Of a DNA stretch of 9,295 nucleotides, positions 1 through 5,550 are shown in pieces. The notes below the pieces were generated by a model, which made no database searches, had not been told where the DNA came from, and saw only the letters and a program-made list of their open reading frames with translations. Made by a program: the position numbers and the translations under genes. Within the stretch, counting starts at the first letter, position 1, and the number at the start of each line of letters is the position of its first letter. The DNA is from JAUPTX01 sp964652835 (lineage in GTDB: Bacteria > Patescibacteriota > Minisyncoccia > Phycocordibacterales > CSBR16-119). The stretch lies in NCBI GenBank assembly GCA_964652835.1, contig CAZZCB010000017.1, positions 1-9,295 on the forward strand. The letters are read 5' to 3'.

Positions 1-109
1 AAGATCTTGCCCAAGTCTTAATAACCCCAGTTTCTTGAGGTTTTTTTCCAGCTATTTTTTTCAATAGCTTTGCATCTACGTATGGACCTTTTTTAAGTGA
101 TCTTGTCAT
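1..109 (-). CDS. rpsS: 30S ribosomal protein S19, N-terminal part (partial, runs off the left edge)
   Basis: The first 36 codons are present, beginning MTRSLKKGPYVDAKLLKK and reaching ..KTWARS before the window ends. The start closely matches the conserved S19 N-terminus (xRSLKKGPF.D..LLKK), so the family call is secure. S19 binds the head of the small subunit with S13 and contacts 16S rRNA and the A-site finger. It normally follows rplB directly in the S10 operon; here it is separated from rplB by about 990 bp holding two terminators, another gene and a promoter, so it probably heads its own transcript. The ATG is preceded by TTTTGAAATT with no Shine-Dalgarno match. The remaining roughly 55–60 residues lie outside the window. 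Confidence 0.95.
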   Translation of the reverse strand, partial: MTRSLKKGPYVDAKLLKKIAGKKPQETGVIKTWARS

Positions 110-227
110 AATTTCAAAATCGAATACATGGCTAGGTCGTGTATCCCAGGAATACCTGAGGGTTCACCGCCATCTCTATATTTAGTTTAATTAGGTAAAA
201 AAATTCCAGCCAAAACTGGATTTGCTT
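110..227 (-). promoter_or_regulatory. predicted 5' leader of rpsS
   Basis: This is the untranslated stretch between the predicted rpsS promoter and its ATG, about 110 nt of transcript. Near the expected 5' end is a small stem-loop (TCCAG/CTGGA arms at 205–209 and 216–220) followed on the minus strand by seven Ts (197–203), resembling a weak attenuator. A second short stem is possible around 145–165 (CAGG/CCTG with a four-base loop). No open reading frame of note and no Shine-Dalgarno sequence are seen. Whether the leader regulates rpsS is inference. Confidence 0.4.
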
Positions 228-256
228 ATACTAGCAGATAGGGGTTTGGATGTCAA
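228..256 (-). promoter_or_regulatory. sigma70-type promoter for rpsS
   Basis: On the minus strand a perfect -35 box TTGACA (251–256) is followed after exactly 17 bp by TAGTAT (228–233), a 4/6 match to the -10 consensus. Transcription would start near 221 and run into rpsS. The position makes sense because two terminators lie upstream between rplB and this point. A promoter with the same spacing and the same kind of hairpin upstream lies ahead of tuf, which strengthens the call. Confidence 0.65.
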
Positions 257-270
257 ACGATTAAAGACTC

Positions 271-298
271 CTTACTTTTTTCTTAGCAAAAAAGTAAG
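271..298. repeat. AT stem-loop of the module ahead of rpsS
   Basis: An 11-bp perfect stem has arms CTTACTTTTTT (271–281) and AAAAAAGTAAG (288–298) around a 6-base loop. It sits 14 bp upstream of the rpsS -35 box, so its A-tract could act as an UP-like element at the DNA level. The same arms (TTACTTTTTT / AAAAAAGTAA) recur at 5734–5759 with a different loop, in the same orientation, 8 bp from the tuf -35 box. Confidence 0.75.
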
Positions 299-309
299 CA
301 AAAAGCCAA

Positions 310-438
310 GACGCGGAAAAATCTAGCTAAAAACACACCCTTTCTGCTGAGAAAACTGTGAACTCGCTCTACGCTCAAACAGCACAGCTTTTCTAGCACA
401 GAAAGGGTGTGTTTTCTAAACGCTATATTTTAAGCGTC
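310..438. repeat. long compound hairpin upstream of the rpsS promoter
   Basis: The main stem is 17 bp and perfect: AAAACACACCCTTTCTG (330–346) against 399–415. After an internal loop, GAAAA (351–355) pairs with TTTTC (389–393) and CTGTG (356–360) with CACAG (383–387), leaving C388 bulged. The loop 361–382 contains AACTCGC and GCTCAAAC. GACGC (310–314) can pair with GCGTC (434–438) as an outer clamp. Read on the minus strand, the main stem is followed by a T-run, so it could terminate leftward transcription. The loop borders match those of the hairpin at 5790–5902. Confidence 0.75.
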
Positions 439-452
439 AAAATGATCTTATT

Positions 453-483
453 AATAAAAAGAAAGCCCCGTCGAAGCGGGGCT
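453..483 (-). terminator. Rho-independent terminator of the 169-residue gene
   Basis: On the minus strand AGCCCCG (477–483) pairs with CGGGGCT (464–470) around a CTTCGA loop and is followed by TTCTTTTTATT. The hairpin lies about 20 bp past the TGA stop of the upstream gene and has the classic GC stem plus U-tract form. It separates that gene's transcript from rpsS. Confidence 0.85.
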
Positions 484-501
484 CAAGATGTGGTCGGTGT
501 G

Positions 502-1011
502 TCAAGGTAGACTAGCGAATAAGAAATCCATTCGCTTTGACATCAGATTGTCATATATCTGACGCTGGAGCTCTTGTCTGCGGTCCTCGCCCATATCAAA
601 GGCCTGTCTCCATCTGGTGTGAACATTCTTTAGTTCTTGGTACATCCCTGGAGTGATCCTGCCGAGCTCAAAAAAACTAAACAAGCTATCGGAAGAAAAC
701 CCGAGATCACCGAAGTAAACAAAGCCTCTCTGCAGATACGATCTCGTAATTTCTACAGAGAAATTGTCGCCCTCCCTGTTATACACTCTTCTCCTGCGCA
801 ACTCTCGAAGAATCATATACATTAAGAGCTCCTCTCTTCTGCTTACAATAACATTTGGCTTATTCGCAACCTGCTTAAATGCAATATCCAAACAGACATT
901 TTGATCATACCCATTAGTTTCCACATATTCGTTAGCCCTTTTGAGCGCAAACCTTGCAGTGTTGAAAACTCTAAAAATTGCCAGGAATGGTAAGACGATG
1001 AAGTTCTTCAT
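502..1011 (-). CDS. hypothetical protein, 169 aa, between rplB and rpsS
   Basis: I do not recognise this protein. It starts with a short hydrophobic stretch (residues 4–13, VLPFLAIF) that is too short and too soon followed by basic residues to be a convincing signal peptide or membrane anchor. The middle (57–75) is a predicted helix rich in Arg (..SRREELL..LRELRRRR), and the C-terminal third (126–162) looks like a long charged helix. There is one Cys (C40). The gene is bounded by a terminator on each side, which argues that it is a real, separately expressed unit. Its codon use differs from its neighbours: AGG and CGC for Arg and more G/C-ending codons, against CGA/CGT/AGA in the ribosomal genes. 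It ends in TGA, showing UGA is read as stop. No SD and no clear promoter were found in the 44 bp between the rplB terminator and the ATG. Insertion into a normally contiguous operon suggests acquisition, but its role is unknown. Confidence 0.75.
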   Translation of the reverse strand: MKNFIVLPFLAIFRVFNTARFALKRANEYVETNGYDQNVCLDIAFKQVANKPNVIVSRREELLMYMILRELRRRRVYNREGDNFSVEITRSYLQRGFVYFGDLGFSSDSLFSFFELGRITPGMYQELKNVHTRWRQAFDMGEDRRQELQRQIYDNLMSKRMDFLFASLP

Positions 1012-1055
1012 GGACGTAAGGTTCTAGTTGTTTATCTAAATACTACACAAACCCC

Positions 1056-1093
1056 AAACAAAAAGCCAGGCCGTAAGGCCTGGCTTTTTGTTT
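1056..1093 (-). terminator. strong terminator downstream of rplB
   Basis: A near-perfect inverted repeat has a core stem AAAAAGCCAGGCC (1060–1072) against GGCCTGGCTTTTT (1077–1089), extendable to 17 bp, with a 4-base loop. On the minus strand the stem ends in TTTTTGTTT. It begins 7 bp after the rplB stop, so it should end the tuf–rplB transcript. The A-tract on the other side makes it potentially bidirectional. Confidence 0.88.
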
Positions 1094-1099
1094 TTTATT

Positions 1100-1954
1100 T
1101 TACTTCTTTCCTGAAGTGTTTCTTTGTGTTTTTCTTCGAGTAACGATGAATTTGTTTGAATATTTCTTCGCTTTTCGAGTTTTAACTCCGTAAGCAAGTT
1201 TACCGTGTCGTGTCTTTGGACCTCTTCGAAGACCAATACCTTGTCGGCCTTCACCTCCTCCGTGTGGGTGGTCTACCGGGTTCATGGCAGTACCACGAAC
1301 AGTAGGACGAACTCCAAGCCATCGACTTCTTCCGGCCTTTCCTTTTGTTGATAGTTTAAATTCAGCGTTTGAAACTTCTCCGATTGTCGCAAAACATGTT
1401 GAAGGAACTTTTCGGATTTCTCCTGATGGCATCTTAAGAGATGTCTTTCCTTCATCGTGCGCTACAACTTGAACGAATGCTCCCGCTCCTCGGGCAATCT
1501 TTGCTCCACCTTGGAACTTTAGCTCAACGTTGTGAACAAAGTTACCAACTGGAATGTTAACCAAAGACATTCTGTTTCCTGGCTTTATTTCAGCCGCATT
1601 TGAAACAACGAAAGTGTCCCCTACTGCAAGATTCTTAACAGCTAAGATATATCTCTTTTCTCCATCTTTATATGAAGCAAGAGAGATAAATGCGTTTCGG
1701 TTTGGATCGTATTCAACAGATTTGATTTTTGCTTCGATATCAAATTTATTGTATTTAAAATCGATATCTCGATATCTTCTCTTGTGCCCACCTCCTTGGT
1801 GAGGAACAGTTACAACACCTCTGTTGTTTCTACCTCCCTTCTTTTTAAGCCCTCGCAGAAGCTTCTTTGTTGGTTTTGAACCAGACAAAACTTTTCGATA
1901 GTTAATCGAAGTTAAGTTTCTTTTTCCGGCTGATGTTGGTTTGTGTATTTTCAT
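1100..1954 (-). CDS. rplB: 50S ribosomal protein L2
   Basis: L2 (284 aa; about 275 is usual) is a primary 23S rRNA binder needed for subunit association and peptidyl transferase function. The protein shows the L2 OB-fold/SH3-like core with KGGRNNRGVVTVPHQGGGHKR near residues 39–59 and the signature NPVDHPHGGGEGR in the last third, including the functionally important His of HPHGGG. The C-terminus (GIGLRRGPKTRHGKLAYG.. then KTRKAKKYSNKF) is longer and more basic than in E. coli. It is separated from rplW by an unusual 249-bp structured gap and is the last gene of the upstream ribosomal block, ending in a strong terminator. The ATG is preceded by TTGTAAAT with no SD. Confidence 0.98.
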   Translation of the reverse strand: MKIHKPTSAGKRNLTSINYRKVLSGSKPTKKLLRGLKKKGGRNNRGVVTVPHQGGGHKRRYRDIDFKYNKFDIEAKIKSVEYDPNRNAFISLASYKDGEKRYILAVKNLAVGDTFVVSNAAEIKPGNRMSLVNIPVGNFVHNVELKFQGGAKIARGAGAFVQVVAHDEGKTSLKMPSGEIRKVPSTCFATIGEVSNAEFKLSTKGKAGRSRWLGVRPTVRGTAMNPVDHPHGGGEGRQGIGLRRGPKTRHGKLAYGVKTRKAKKYSNKFIVTRRKTQRNTSGKK

Positions 1955-1977
1955 ATTTACAATTGAGGAGCAAGGCG

Positions 1978-1993
1978 TAGCGCGGCAGCGCTA
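1978..1993. repeat. short hairpin competing with the large rplB leader hairpin
   Basis: TAGCGC (1978–1983) and GCGCTA (1988–1993) form a 6-bp stem with a GGCA loop (TGCC on the transcript). The segment 1988–1993 is also used in the base of the large hairpin 1987–2060, so the two cannot form fully together. It lies 24 bp upstream of the rplB ATG. Confidence 0.55.
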
Positions 1994-2060
1994 TTTTCGT
2001 AAGAAATTCTTTTTGAAAGTTTATTTTCGGAAAAGAATTTCTGAAGAAAATAACGGCGCT
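1987..2060. repeat. large imperfect hairpin ahead of rplB
   Basis: Three paired blocks are visible: AGCGC (1987–1991) with GCGCT (2056–2060), TATTTTC (1992–1998) with GAAAATA (2046–2052), and AGAAATTCTTTT (2002–2013) with AAAAGAATTTCT (2031–2042). That gives 24 bp interrupted by small internal loops, around a 17-base loop. The GCGC clamp plus AT-rich stem has no following U-tract, so it does not look like a terminator. Confidence 0.7.
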
Positions 2061-2066
2061 TTGTGA

Positions 2067-2192
2067 CTACATTTTGTCCGAATGAAGTGAATATACGAGA
2101 TCCGCAAATTGAAAATTTGTGGAGGCTCTTATAGTAAACTTGCTCGGCCTTACTTCACTTTTTATGTGCATCTTATCGGGTTGCACACCCAT
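2067..2192 (-). CDS. possible small ORF, 41 codons, between rplW and rplB
   Basis: An ATG 11 bp after the rplW stop, in the same AT-rich start context (TAATAATT then ATG) as the neighbouring genes, opens a 41-codon frame beginning MGVQPDKMHIKSEVRPSKF and ending in TAG. I recognise no family. Codon use (AGG, CCG, GCG, CTC) is unlike the ribosomal genes and the frame overlaps an inverted repeat at 2101–2123, so it may well be chance reading through repeat-derived DNA. It is listed because the position would suit a co-translated leader peptide. Confidence 0.22.
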   Translation of the reverse strand: MGVQPDKMHIKSEVRPSKFTIRASTNFQFADLVYSLHSDKM

Positions 2193-2203
2193 AATTATTA
2201 ATT

Positions 2204-2593
2204 CTAGACAAATTCTATTTTGTCTCCTTTTTTAAGGAAAACATAAGCTTTCTTTCCTCCCCCCTTTACTCCAAGAGTGTTTTTTCTAACAACTCTTTTT
2301 TTAGGGATAGCTACCACGTTCACCTTCACAGGTACAACATTGTAGATAGCTTTGATAGCTTTTACAATTTCTATTTTAGAAGCTCGCGAAGCGATATCAA
2401 ATGTATAAACATTTTTGTCAGATGCGTATGCAGCTTTTTCTGTGATTCTTGGATTTCTGATAACAGATCCAGAGTCAAAAGCTACCTCACCTTCTGCTTT
2501 TTTAGAAGCTTTTGCTTTTACTTTGGTATCTTTAACCACTACTTCTTTCTTTTCTTCTGCTTTCACAGAATCTTTTTTGTTAAATAATCCCAT
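2204..2593 (-). CDS. rplW: 50S ribosomal protein L23
   Basis: L23 sits at the peptide exit tunnel and docks trigger factor and SRP. The conserved part begins near residue 43 (VIRNPRITEKAAYAS) and continues through the family pattern ..NVYTFDIA.RASKIEIVKAIKAIYNV and VVAIPKKRV, ending in a basic loop and KKGDKIEFV. At 129 aa it is longer than the usual 95–100 because of a Lys/Ala/Glu-rich N-terminal extension of about 35–40 residues with low complexity. The gene starts 1 bp after the rplD stop (AAGTAAT then ATG), so it is translationally linked to rplD, and it ends in TAG. No SD is visible. Confidence 0.96.
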   Translation of the reverse strand: MGLFNKKDSVKAEEKKEVVVKDTKVKAKASKKAEGEVAFDSGSVIRNPRITEKAAYASDKNVYTFDIASRASKIEIVKAIKAIYNVVPVKVNVVAIPKKRVVRKNTLGVKGGGKKAYVFLKKGDKIEFV

Positions 2594-2594
2594 A

Positions 2595-3257
2595 TTACTT
2601 TAGCTTAGCTTCTAATGTTTTAATACTTTCAGCAGGGTTAACAATAACCAAGTATCGGTGATTTAGAATATCTAAAACGTTTAGGTTTCGGATTTCGTTC
2701 ACTTTTACGTGAGGAATATTGTTAAAGCTTTTTATTACTGTATCGTCTTTTGAATCAGTCGCAATGTGAGCTACTACTTTTTTAGATCCTAGAAGTCTTT
2801 CGAAGCCTTCGATCTTTCCTAGTGACTGGATAGCTTTTGAAGCTTCTTTAGTTTTGATTTCAGAAGGCGCAATACTGTCCACAAAAAGAATTCTTCCTGC
2901 TTTGAACTTTTCAGACAAAGCTGTAAACAAAGCTTTAGCATTCATTTTTTTGTTGATTTTCTTTTTGTAGTTTCGAGTATTTTTTGGACCATGAGCAACA
3001 CCTCCGCCAACCCAAATAGGTGACTTTCTGTCTCCGTGTCGTGCGCGTCCTGTTCCTTTTTGTTTCCAAGGTTTCTTACCTGTACCAGAAACTTCACCTC
3101 TGTCCTTTGTGTGGGCAGTGTTAGCTCTCTGGTTAGACATCATACTTACCACTACTTGGTGAACCAAGTCTGAATTTTTAGGAAGTCCGAAAATACTTTC
3201 TGGTAGATTTACACTTCCTGAAACTTCTCCTTTTTTGTTATATACTTTTGCTTCCAT
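2595..3257 (-). CDS. rplD: 50S ribosomal protein L4
   Basis: L4 (220 aa, family about 200–210) binds 23S rRNA and lines the exit tunnel with its extended loop; in some bacteria it also represses its own operon. The tunnel-loop signature GKKPWKQKGTGRARHGD followed by KSPIWVGGG is present at about residues 61–86, with the conserved NKKM further on. The ATG lies 3 bp past the rplC stop. An AAAGGA within the last rplC codons, 6 bp upstream of this ATG, is the only SD-like sequence I find at a ribosomal start here, and it may simply be rplC coding sequence. Neighbours on both sides are tightly packed, indicating co-translation. Confidence 0.97.
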   Translation of the reverse strand: MEAKVYNKKGEVSGSVNLPESIFGLPKNSDLVHQVVVSMMSNQRANTAHTKDRGEVSGTGKKPWKQKGTGRARHGDRKSPIWVGGGVAHGPKNTRNYKKKINKKMNAKALFTALSEKFKAGRILFVDSIAPSEIKTKEASKAIQSLGKIEGFERLLGSKKVVAHIATDSKDDTVIKSFNNIPHVKVNEIRNLNVLDILNHRYLVIVNPAESIKTLEAKLK

Positions 3258-3260
3258 ATA

Positions 3261-3875
3261 TTATCCTTTAATAGTGATAACTGTCCCTCGTCGACCAGGC
3301 AAGGCACCTTTTATAAGAATTTGATTGTTTGCTGCGTCCACTGCTAAAACCTTAAGGTTTTTTACAGTAACAAGATCAGACCCCATTCGTCCGGCCATTC
3401 GGATTCCTTTCGCAACACGTCCTCCAGCTCGTCCTCCAGAACCACCGATAGAACCGGCTTCTCTTTCAGAGTGCTTTTGTCCGTGAGATCTTCGTCCTCC
3501 GTGGAAACCATGTCGTTTAACAACACCTTGGAATCCTTTACCTTTTGAAACTCCAGAAACAGAAACTGTGTCACCTATAGTAAATACAGATGCGTCGATT
3601 TTGTCTCCTTCAGTAAGCGCTGATGCGTCCACCCTGAATTCTTTTAGAAGTTTAAAGTTTCCAAAATCTTTCATGTGTCCTTTTACAGGTTTTGAGATTC
3701 TGTTTTCTTTTTGTTCTCCAAATCCAAGCTGGACAGCTTCATATCCATCTCTTTCTTTTGTTTTCTTGTATACAACAGTAACAGGACCTGCGTTTACGAT
3801 AGTCGCTGGAAAAACTTCTCCAGAAGCATCGAAGAACTGAGTCATATTCTGTTTTGTTCCGATTATAAATTTCAT
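3261..3875 (-). CDS. rplC: 50S ribosomal protein L3
   Basis: L3 (204 aa, normal length) is an early 23S assembly protein whose central loop reaches towards the peptidyl transferase centre. The protein starts MKFIIGTKQNMTQFF, matching the family's start (GxKxGMTQ.F), and carries VSKGKGFQGVVKRHGFHGG (109–127) and KGIRMAGRMGS (156–166). The central loop reads EAGSIGGSGGRAGGRVAKG. It is glycine-rich and lacks the Gln that PrmB methylates in E. coli L3 (SIGQ..). A hairpin occupies the 86 bp upstream, and no SD precedes the ATG (CTATTCTT then ATG). Confidence 0.97.
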   Translation of the reverse strand: MKFIIGTKQNMTQFFDASGEVFPATIVNAGPVTVVYKKTKERDGYEAVQLGFGEQKENRISKPVKGHMKDFGNFKLLKEFRVDASALTEGDKIDASVFTIGDTVSVSGVSKGKGFQGVVKRHGFHGGRRSHGQKHSEREAGSIGGSGGRAGGRVAKGIRMAGRMGSDLVTVKNLKVLAVDAANNQILIKGALPGRRGTVITIKG

Positions 3876-3891
3876 AAGAATAGTTAAGTTA

Positions 3892-3935
3892 CCACGAAGC
3901 CCTCACTTGGTTTTCACCAAATGAGGGACCAGTGG
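3892..3935 (-). promoter_or_regulatory. leader hairpin between rpsJ and rplC
   Basis: CCCTCA-c-TTGG (3900–3910) pairs with CCAA-a-TGAGGG (3917–3927) around a 6-base loop with one mismatch. After a 4×4 internal loop, CCAC (3892–3895) pairs with GTGG (3932–3935). There is no U-tract on the minus strand, so it is not a simple terminator. It ends 16 bp before the rplC ATG, in a position where it could affect rplC translation or act as an r-protein binding site or RNA-processing site. The function is inference. Confidence 0.55.
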
Positions 3936-3961
3936 CATTGTACCTATATTAACTTTGTAAA

Positions 3962-4312
3962 TTACTTCATTGTCACATCAACTTCCACACCTGATGGAAG
4001 GCTGAGGTTTGTTAGAGCTTCGATAGTCTTCGCGTTTGGGTTCAGAATATCGATAAGTCTCTTGTGTGTTCGCATTTCGAATTGTTCTCGTGCATCTTTA
4101 AATACGAATGGAGATCTGTTTACTGTGTACTTTTTTATATCAGTAGGCAGTGGAACAGGCCCTAGGATTTTAGCATCGTATCTTAAAGCAGTATCAATAA
4201 TCTGCTTTACAGAGTTGTCTAAAATCTTATTTTCGTAAGCGCGAACCCGGATGCGAAGTTTAACTTCCCCTTCTTTGTTTGCGGCTTTTGATTGTGCTTT
4301 TTTAGCTACCAT
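3962..4312 (-). CDS. rpsJ: 30S ribosomal protein S10
   Basis: S10 (116 aa; about 102 is usual) is a small-subunit head protein that also serves as NusE in antitermination. The core (KLRIRVRAYENKILDNSVKQI near residues 18–38, then LGPVPLPTDIKKYTVNRSPF and REQFEMRTHKRLIDI) is fully typical. The extra length is a basic N-terminal tail of about 15 residues (MVAKKAQSKAANKEG). The gene begins 28 bp after the tuf stop with no promoter or terminator between, so it is co-transcribed with tuf, as in the ancestral str–S10 arrangement. The ATG follows TTCATTAAT without an SD. Confidence 0.97.
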   Translation of the reverse strand: MVAKKAQSKAANKEGEVKLRIRVRAYENKILDNSVKQIIDTALRYDAKILGPVPLPTDIKKYTVNRSPFVFKDAREQFEMRTHKRLIDILNPNAKTIEALTNLSLPSGVEVDVTMK

Positions 4313-4340
4313 ATTAATGAACTCTAATTAGTGAGGGTTA

Positions 4341-5534
4341 TTATTTAATGATTTTTACAACAACTCCGGCACCAACTGTTCGTCCTCCTTCTCGAACAGC
4401 AAATCTTTGTTGTTCTTCAAGAGCAATAGGTGCAACCAATGTAACCTTTAGACTGATTGTGTCTCCTGGCATAACCATTTCTGTTCCTTCTGGAAGAGTA
4501 ACTTCTCCAGTAACGTCAGTTGTTCGTAGGTAGAATTGTGGTTTGTAACCTTTGAAGAATGGAGTGTGTCGTCCACCTTCTTCTTTCTTAAGAACGTAGA
4601 TTTCAGCTTCAAATTCTGTGTGAGGTTTTACTGAACCTGTAGCAGCAAGAACTTGTCCTCGGTGAATATCTTCTTTCTTAGTACCTCGAAGTAGAAGACC
4701 AGCGTTGTCTCCAGCCATTCCTTCGTTTAGTTGTTTGTTGAACATTTCAACTCCAGTGATAGTTGTTTTAGTTGTGTCGTGTAGACCAACGATTTCAACT
4801 TCTTGACCAACTTTGATGATTCCTCTTTCGATTTTACCTGTAGCAACAGTTCCTCGTCCTTCGATAGAGAAAATGTCTTCAACTGGCATAAGGAAAGGTT
4901 TATCAAGATCTCGAACTGGCTCAGGAATATAAGTATCTAGAGCGTCGATAAGTTCCATGATTTTTCCAACCCAAGGATCGTTTGCGTCTGTAGCTTCAGT
5001 AGCTTTTAGACCTGAACCTTTGATAACTGGTGTGTTTGCACCATCAAATCCGTTCTTTGTTAGAAGCTCTCTGATTTCTTCTTCAACAAGCATTACCATT
5101 TCTTCATCGTCAACCATATCAACTTTGTTTAGGAAAACAACGAATCGTGGAACACCAACTTGTTTTGCAAGAAGAACGTGTTCACGAGTTTGTGGCATAA
5201 CTCCGTCTGTTGCAGCAACCACTAGGATAGCACCGTCCATTTGAGCGGCACCTGTGATCATGTTTTTGATGTAGTCAGCGTGACCTGGCGCATCGATGTG
5301 TGCGTAGTGTCGGTTTGCTGATTCATACTCTTGGTGAGAAAGAGAGATAGTAATACCTCTTTCTTTTTCTTCAGGAGCGTTATCAATATCTGCTACTGAC
5401 TTCATAGAAGCCATAAATCCCTTAAGTCTTAATGCATTAAGGATACCTGCAGTAAGAGTAGTCTTACCGTGGTCAACGTGTCCAATAGTACCTACGTTTA
5501 CGTGAGGCTTTGAACGATCAAACATTTCTGCCAT
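4341..5534 (-). CDS. tuf: elongation factor Tu
   Basis: EF-Tu (397 aa, normal length) is the GTPase that delivers aminoacyl-tRNA to the ribosomal A site. All G motifs are visible: GHVDHGKT (18–25), RGITI (59–63), D81-x-PGH (81–85), NKVD (136–139) and SGLK (174–177), followed by the two beta-barrel domains (e.g. GRGTVATGKIERG 227–238, GGRHTPFFKGYKPQFYLR in domain III). Two departures from the usual bacterial form stand out: DAPGH instead of DCPGH (Ala82, codon 5289–5291) and NKVD instead of NKCD. The gene has its own predicted promoter and a long structured leader, and it leads the rpsJ–rplB group. The ATG follows AATAAAATAT with no SD. Confidence 0.99.
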   Translation of the reverse strand: MAEMFDRSKPHVNVGTIGHVDHGKTTLTAGILNALRLKGFMASMKSVADIDNAPEEKERGITISLSHQEYESANRHYAHIDAPGHADYIKNMITGAAQMDGAILVVAATDGVMPQTREHVLLAKQVGVPRFVVFLNKVDMVDDEEMVMLVEEEIRELLTKNGFDGANTPVIKGSGLKATEATDANDPWVGKIMELIDALDTYIPEPVRDLDKPFLMPVEDIFSIEGRGTVATGKIERGIIKVGQEVEIVGLHDTTKTTITGVEMFNKQLNEGMAGDNAGLLLRGTKKEDIHRGQVLAATGSVKPHTEFEAEIYVLKKEEGGRHTPFFKGYKPQFYLRTTDVTGEVTLPEGTEMVMPGDTISLKVTLVAPIALEEQQRFAVREGGRTVGAGVVVKIIK

Positions 5535-5550
5535 ATATTTTATTGGTTGA

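Larger units (their letters stand above)
1955..2203 (-). other. structured 249-bp gap between rplW and rplB
   Basis: In most bacteria rplW and rplB are almost adjacent; here 249 bp separate them. The half nearer rplB holds a large imperfect hairpin (1987–2060) and a competing small one (1978–1993). The half nearer rplW holds a third stem (2101–2123, TCCGCAAATT against AATTTGTGGA), a short TGTGCA/TGCACA inverted repeat near 2165–2188 and a possible 41-codon ORF. No terminator-type U-tract and no convincing promoter were seen, so rplB is probably still co-transcribed and this is a leader or an inserted repeat. Confidence 0.6.

Noticed and set aside
310..438. CRISPR-like or tRNA-like structure
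   Set aside because: There are no regularly spaced direct repeats and no CCA end, anticodon or T-loop signature; the signal is a single inverted repeat.
637..825. 62-codon open frame on the plus strand across the 169-residue gene
   Set aside because: It lies wholly opposite a longer frame flanked by two terminators oriented for the minus strand, and it has no promoter or family resemblance.
2113..2140. TTTACTATAAG in the rplW–rplB gap as a -10 box for rplB
   Set aside because: No acceptable -35 sequence occurs 16–18 bp upstream, and the site lies inside other repeats.
3362..3574. 70-codon minus-strand frame inside rplC
   Set aside because: It is a shifted-frame shadow of the conserved L3 sequence, with low-complexity composition.
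4319..4346. AATAACCCTCACTAA on the minus strand resembles a T3 phage promoter
   Set aside because: The match is partial, lacks the conserved GGGAGA start region, spans the tuf stop codon, and no phage polymerase context is present.
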